Shown: piece after piece, positions 60,001 through 64,000 of the stretch
Layout: each line of letters begins with the position of its first letter
Numbering within the stretch: the first letter of the stretch is position 1
From: Eopsaltria australis
Taxonomy: Eukaryota > Chordata > Aves > Passeriformes > Petroicidae
Direction: 5' to 3'
Assembly (NCBI GenBank): GCA_034509425.1
Contig: JAVTVJ010000068.1
Span: 3,720,001-3,784,000 of the forward strand
Length of the DNA stretch: 64,000 bases
Notes under the pieces: generated by a model
Database searches by the model: none
What the model was told of the DNA's origin: nothing
The model's input: the letters and a program-made list of their open reading frames with translations, nothing else
Translations under genes and position numbers: made by a program

Positions 60001-62903
60001 ATACAGTGCTACATTTCAAGTTCATCAGAATTATTTGATGAATGTTGACAACTGAAAATCTCCTAAAGATGGGGAAAGGAAGGGTTATCAAAGTAAAGCT
60101 ACCAGGGCTAGGGAAAAGTCACAAATTGAAGAAGTGATATTTCCTTTTGGGTAAGATTTTTAACTTGAAGTTATATTAATATGGAATTATATTCTCTGTA
60201 CAAAGAAAATGTTCAGTGCTTGGAAAGAAAACTCAGTAATGAATTCCTACAAATAGAATACTTTTTTTTTTTAGAACAGCCCCACCGAAATTGTGAAAAT
60301 AAAGTTCAAAAATAGTTCCAATGAGAAAGAATACAGTAATTCTACTTTATGTACAATTAACTGCATTTGCAGGAGACAAACTGGAATATCTAACTAACCT
60401 GTTATATCTGTTTCCAGATAAAGAGCAAAGATTTTAAGAGAATAAACAGATTACTTTTCCACCCTTCTTTGTAAACTGCAACAGGACTTCTGGTTAAGAT
60501 AATTCCTTCAAAGAGTAAAGAAGGACTTAAATTGAATCAGAACACAAGAAGTAAATAAGTGCATGTATTTCCTTTCTAGAAAAATAGCATAGCAAATCTG
60601 TGTTTAATGGCTGACCTTGTTCATGACAAGAACTTTAACATGCAGTGGGTCTGCCTGTACCCTGAAGGGATTATAAACACAGCTACCAGGGTAAAGAACA
60701 CCATGAGTTTCCCCATCCTACTAGTAGTATGTCCAAGAAAAGACTACCAAGTGGAACACAGCTTGTAAGAGAATTAAGCAATTAATTCATAGGAAAAAAT
60801 AACAAACTAAAGGTTCACACGTGGGAAAACAGAACAACTTGGAACTATATAGAATCTAGGCACTAAACCTCAGTAGACTTTAAAAAATAAAGGTGTACCA
60901 TCCCTGTTAAACCATATGTTCCACTGACTTGCACTCAAGACTGATGATTCCTCCAGCACACCAGAATTTGATTTCCATTTAGACATTCATGGATCTTGAC
61001 AGTGTACAGTTCAGTAAGAAAAAAATCAAACAAAATCAAATAAACCCAAAATAACCAGAATAGAATGCAGAAATATGGAGAAATTATATTAAGTTTTTCT
61101 ATACCATTGAACCCCTTCACAGCAAATGTTTTTAAAAAAATGGTAGACATGCAATCTGTCATTCTTCAGTGGTAATAACAAATAACAAAAGCATTCAAAG
61201 TGAAAAACAATGTTCTTATACTTTATTCTGTATGTTTCTATGGCACTACTATTACTGCTTTGTCAGCTTGGAAATGCTCCACAGTAAGCAGACTATAGCA
61301 GAAAAGCAGGTCTAAGAACTAATTAGAACTATACCTGAATGAGTCTCAAAGAAGAGAGTCTAGCTTCTGGATTTCAGCAATGAAACAGTAAAGAAGTGAA
61401 CATGCATCAGGTATGACAAAAAAACTAATGGTTAATTAATAAAAAGAAGGAATGAAAGACACATGAACAACACTAAGTTAAATTAGAATGATCTACAAAT
61501 AACTAGGTATAAACACAAAACAGCCACTTGCATTTACTAGCAGAACACGAAGTCACAGTAGGTTACAACACACACATGCCACACGAAACGGAAGGAGCAA
61601 CTAACATCATCCTATTGCACACTTAGGACAACTAGCTAAAACTACATGCTAAGCATGCTAAAAAGTACCTTCTAGAAGCTTGGAGGAACAGGAGGTTTTT
61701 GAGTCACAGCCTACCATGCTGACACTTTGGCCAGAGAAGTTGGATTTGCTTACCTCCTGTAAAAGATCTGCTTGTTCGATGGCTTTAAGAACATTTTTCT
61801 TGGAAGTCTCCTGAACTTCCCCTCCTAAAAGGAACTCATCCAGAATGAAATAGGCTTTTTCAAAATTGAAGATGATATCAAGTTCACACACCTAAAAAAA
61901 TATCAAGCATTATTGCAAAGTGGAAGGATACTCTCACTTGAGGTATATCCTCTCACAAAACTTAATTTGTTCACAGATTCACCGAACTTTACCAGATCAG
62001 GACGTCAGCCTAAGGCGGTAACCTTGTAAGGACTAGGGCAACAATAAAAATCAGTCCTTGGAGGAACAAAAAACCCATCATATTTTTTGCTTGAATTAAA
62101 AACAGCTACAGCAACCTCTGAAAAATGCTTTTACTGTTAAAAAGGGCTCAATTCACAGCAGTCTGTAAGACACAGCTCTTCAAGAGGCAAGAGAATATTC
62201 CCTATAAAAGTTCTCTTCTTGCTTGCAGTATCCAAAGGCAGCTCACACAATCAGAAAAGATAAGAAAACAAATAATCTCAAACTTCTTGTTCAGTCTGTG
62301 CATTCCCTAGTCAGAAGGACTATAAGGAAGGCAGAATGAGTAGTAGTTTTTCTAGGAGTGCTCATGTGCATTACTACAGCTATTTGTGTTTGCTGTCTGG
62401 GTAAGCAGATGTCTCTCTTGTCTTTCCTTACCGTTCCTGCCACTCCACAACCAACTGCCTCCTTTGGAAGCAGATGTCAGAAGTGCTCACACTAGAGCAG
62501 TGCCAGGGAGAAGAAAAGCTTCCTACTAAGAGTAAGATTTTATCTGACCCCAAGTGAGACTACTATGAAATGAAATAAACACAGACAATTAACACCAGAT
62601 TAGTAACAGCTCTTCTCCAAATCAGTAATTTAATTTTGTATTTTAACAGTTATAGAGGCAACCATCACTTTAGTTTGGCCAAGCAAGCCACACAAAATGT
62701 ATTAAATACACCTTTTCAATTACTAGTTGGTTATGTAGTGCAAAAGTGCTGTGGGCATAAAACAAAATGACAAAATATAAAGAAAGTAACTCACACTGCC
62801 AAAATACTTGTCAAGAAGTTCTACATAGCGATGAATTATTTCCAGAGTTATTAGTTCATTGTCCTGATCCTCAATAGCACAGCAGAAATAGAGGCTTGCA
62901 TAT
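42041..62903 (-). CDS. AP1S2: AP-1 complex subunit sigma-1B/2 (3' part, three coding exons)
   Basis: AP1S2 is the small sigma subunit of the AP-1 clathrin adaptor, which sorts cargo between the trans-Golgi network and endosomes. Minus-strand exons 62903-62795, 61891-61754 and 42088-42041 encode R60 to T157 of a 157-residue protein (numbering from human). They read [77 protein letters not shown] and ADLLQE, then [15 protein letters not shown] and stop. This is essentially identical to mammalian AP1S2; the last exon separates it from AP1S1 and AP1S3. Junction phases close exactly. The first 59 residues (MQFMLLFSRQG-type start) are encoded beyond the right edge. The longwise intron between the last two exons is 19.7 kb. 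Confidence 0.97.
45013..45092 (+). mobile_element. CR1 LINE 3' terminus
   Basis: About 80 bp with GGTTGGACTCAATAAGCTTA, GAGGTCTTTTTCAACCTTAA and GAGTCTATGATTC. This is the very 3' end and tail of a forward-oriented CR1. Confidence 0.85.
47518..47563. repeat. Hairpin-forming inverted repeat
   Basis: Arms of 21 bp (47518-47538 and 47543-47563) around a TCTT loop. The inner 11 bp pair perfectly (ATTTGACAGTG with CACTGTCAAAT), and 7 of the outer 10 bp pair. AATCTAACAG is also a direct repeat in both arms. Located in AP1S2 intron 4. Confidence 0.85.
49903..50045 (-). mobile_element. CR1 LINE 3' fragment
   Basis: Reverse-oriented CR1 3' region with the phrases TTTAATTCCAACCCTTGTGC, CCATGGGCAGAGCCACCTTC and GACCCATCCAGCCTGGCCTT. 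Truncated after about 140 bp. Confidence 0.88.
56165..57040 (-). mobile_element. CR1 LINE fragment including part of the reverse transcriptase region
   Basis: The longest CR1 copy in the window, about 880 bp, reverse orientation. It runs from CTCCAGGTGGGGTCTCACCA through the CACCCCCAAGTCCTTCTC block. On the minus strand at 57025-56810 a 71-codon open frame reads [19 protein letters not shown] and [20 protein letters not shown], matching the start of the CR1 reverse transcriptase domain. The rest of ORF2 is broken and neither element end is intact. Dead copy. Confidence 0.9.
59477..59555. repeat. TA/TACA-rich microsatellite
   Basis: Alternating pyrimidine-purine DNA: TATATATG, GTGTACGTATGTAC, a (TA)n core at about 59508-59525, then CTATATACACAT units. 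Just before it, TTGTGTATTCAA is duplicated (about 59443-59475). Confidence 0.85.
61754..61891 (-). CDS. AP1S2: AP1S2 coding exon 4
   Basis: 138 bp, 46 codons, phase 0 at both ends. [20 protein letters not shown] to [17 protein letters not shown] acceptor and GTAAGC donor. Contains the helical part that packs against the large subunits in the family and lines the dileucine-motif pocket. Confidence 0.97.
61892..62794 (-). other. AP1S2 intron 3
   Basis: 903 bp between coding exons 4 and 3. Nothing else seen. Confidence 0.85.
62795..62903 (-). CDS. AP1S2: AP1S2 coding exon 3
   Basis: 109 bp: one base completing Arg60, then 36 codons, [20 protein letters not shown] to DKYFGS. TTACAG acceptor and GTGAGT donor. 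This is the central longin-like fold of the sigma chain. Confidence 0.97.
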
Positions 62904-64000
62904 CTGTAATAACAAAATAATCCTGACGTTAGCAGACGAGCATAAGCAAAATGAATGCACTCAAGGAGTATCACGTTCTCAGCAGTCCCTCGTACTCAAG
63001 TTCAGCTTATTGGTACTCCAAATCACAACCAAGTCCTACTGAAGAATGGCTGAAAGACCAGAAGACACACATGTACAAAAGGGATAGGTCTCCGACTCAA
63101 GCATGACTTCACTCTTTGCCATCCTTTAGCTGACAGAACTAAAACTGCCAAAGGGGTGGTTGGAAAACTAAATCTATTTGATTTTGTGGCATCATGGGAG
63201 TGTTCTGAGATGAGATACTTTCTCTTCCCGCTGCAACATCCATACACGAGCATAATAATCAACTGATCCAATGTTAAACTTTCATCATATAAGCTATACA
63301 CAGATAATAAAAACCACAGAAAATGCCTCAAGAAAGATAAACTGAATTAGTAATTAGGGTTTGGTCTTTATAGAGGATTTTAAAAATTCAAAAATCTCCA
63401 AAACCAACACCAATGTCATACACCCCAATTACTACTAAGTCAACAACTCAATCCCTACTAACTGTCCTGGCATTAGACTGATGAGAGGCCATCAAATAGT
63501 TTCTTGCAATGCACTTCCATCTTGGAAGACGGAATTCATAACTTCAGATATGATCGAGTTCCACTTTAACAAAAAGACCATCCAATTCTACTGTGCTCTA
63601 CCACACATTTGTTCAAGTCATGTTTAAAAAAAGCTGATAAAAAAAAAAAACAAAGCAGGAATGAAAGCTGAAAACCCCATGTAATCTTTTCTAATGTGCC
63701 AAAACCATATGCCTTTCAGTCACACATGGCACAAACCAGATTTCAAGTACCACCTGTTGTAACTGCTAATTTACATGAACCAGAAACAGCTTTTGTTTGC
63801 CTCTTTAGAGGGGACAACTGGACACATTAAGGACTCTCGAGTATCCAGCACTACTGAAAACTAAGTCATTCAGATGTGAGTGCCAAGTTTAAAGTGCATA
63901 GTTGTTTCCCATACAGAGAAAACCAGGCATCTTTTGAACATTACACATATTTTATCAGCTGGGACTTGTCAGACTTTTTGGCTAGAAGTTCTGAAAAAAT
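62904..64000 (-). other. AP1S2 intron 2 (partial)
   Basis: Sequence upstream of coding exon 3. I looked for the N-terminal AP1S2 exon on the minus strand and did not find it here. Confidence 0.75.

Larger units (their letters stand above)
42089..61753 (-). other. AP1S2 intron 4 (19.7 kb)
   Basis: Large AT-rich intron holding CR1 fragments near 45.0, 49.9 and 56.2-57.1 kb, the hairpin at 47.52-47.56 kb, an A-rich tract at 50.16-50.21 kb, a short GGCAARTACATA repeat near 52.50-52.53 kb, a 17-bp-period duplication at 57530-57560, and a TA-rich microsatellite at 59.48-59.56 kb. Open frames of 60-115 codons are scattered on both strands without recognisable domains. Confidence 0.7.

Overview
This is a piece of a vertebrate nuclear genome, almost certainly a bird. 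Coding sequence is split into short exons with GT-AG introns. The interspersed repeats are CR1 LINE fragments of the avian type, some ending in the characteristic 8-bp tail (ATTCTGTG-like), plus one avian-type retroviral solo LTR. The three genes found are single-copy vertebrate orthologues, in the order they have on human Xp22.2: CLTRN, ZRSR2, AP1S2. I saw no bacterial-type operon, CRISPR array or prophage.

Layout. (1) 1 to about 14.6 kb, minus strand: the 5' half of CLTRN (collectrin/TMEM27). Four coding exons encode the signal peptide and about 109 residues of the ectodomain; the membrane span and cytoplasmic tail lie beyond the left edge. A near-perfect HNF1 site lies about 120 bp upstream of the start codon. 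(2) 14.6 to 20.4 kb: intergenic, no gene recognised. (3) 20.4 to 22.2 kb: a CR1 3' end, then a GC-rich minisatellite, then the CpG-island promoter of ZRSR2. (4) 21.3 to 35.7 kb, plus strand: complete ZRSR2, 11 coding exons, 478 codons plus stop, the minor-spliceosome 3' splice-site factor. (5) 35.7 to 40.1 kb: intergenic. (6) 40.1 kb to the right edge, minus strand: the 3' part of AP1S2 (AP-1 sigma-1B). Its last three coding exons and 3' UTR are here; the first 59 or so codons lie beyond the right edge.

CLTRN and ZRSR2 are head to head and about 6.9 kb apart. ZRSR2 and AP1S2 are tail to tail. The genes act in unrelated processes: amino-acid transporter trafficking and exocytosis, pre-mRNA splicing, and clathrin-coated vesicle sorting. 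Exon boundaries were set by reading splice signals and checking that codon phase and exon length close exactly across each junction.

No unknown gene system is evident. The most interesting non-coding signals are the higher-order minisatellite with antisense G-quadruplex motifs upstream of ZRSR2, a GC-rich patch with a CTCF-like site beside a G-quadruplex motif in a CLTRN intron, the CLTRN HNF1 site, and a strong hairpin in the large AP1S2 intron.
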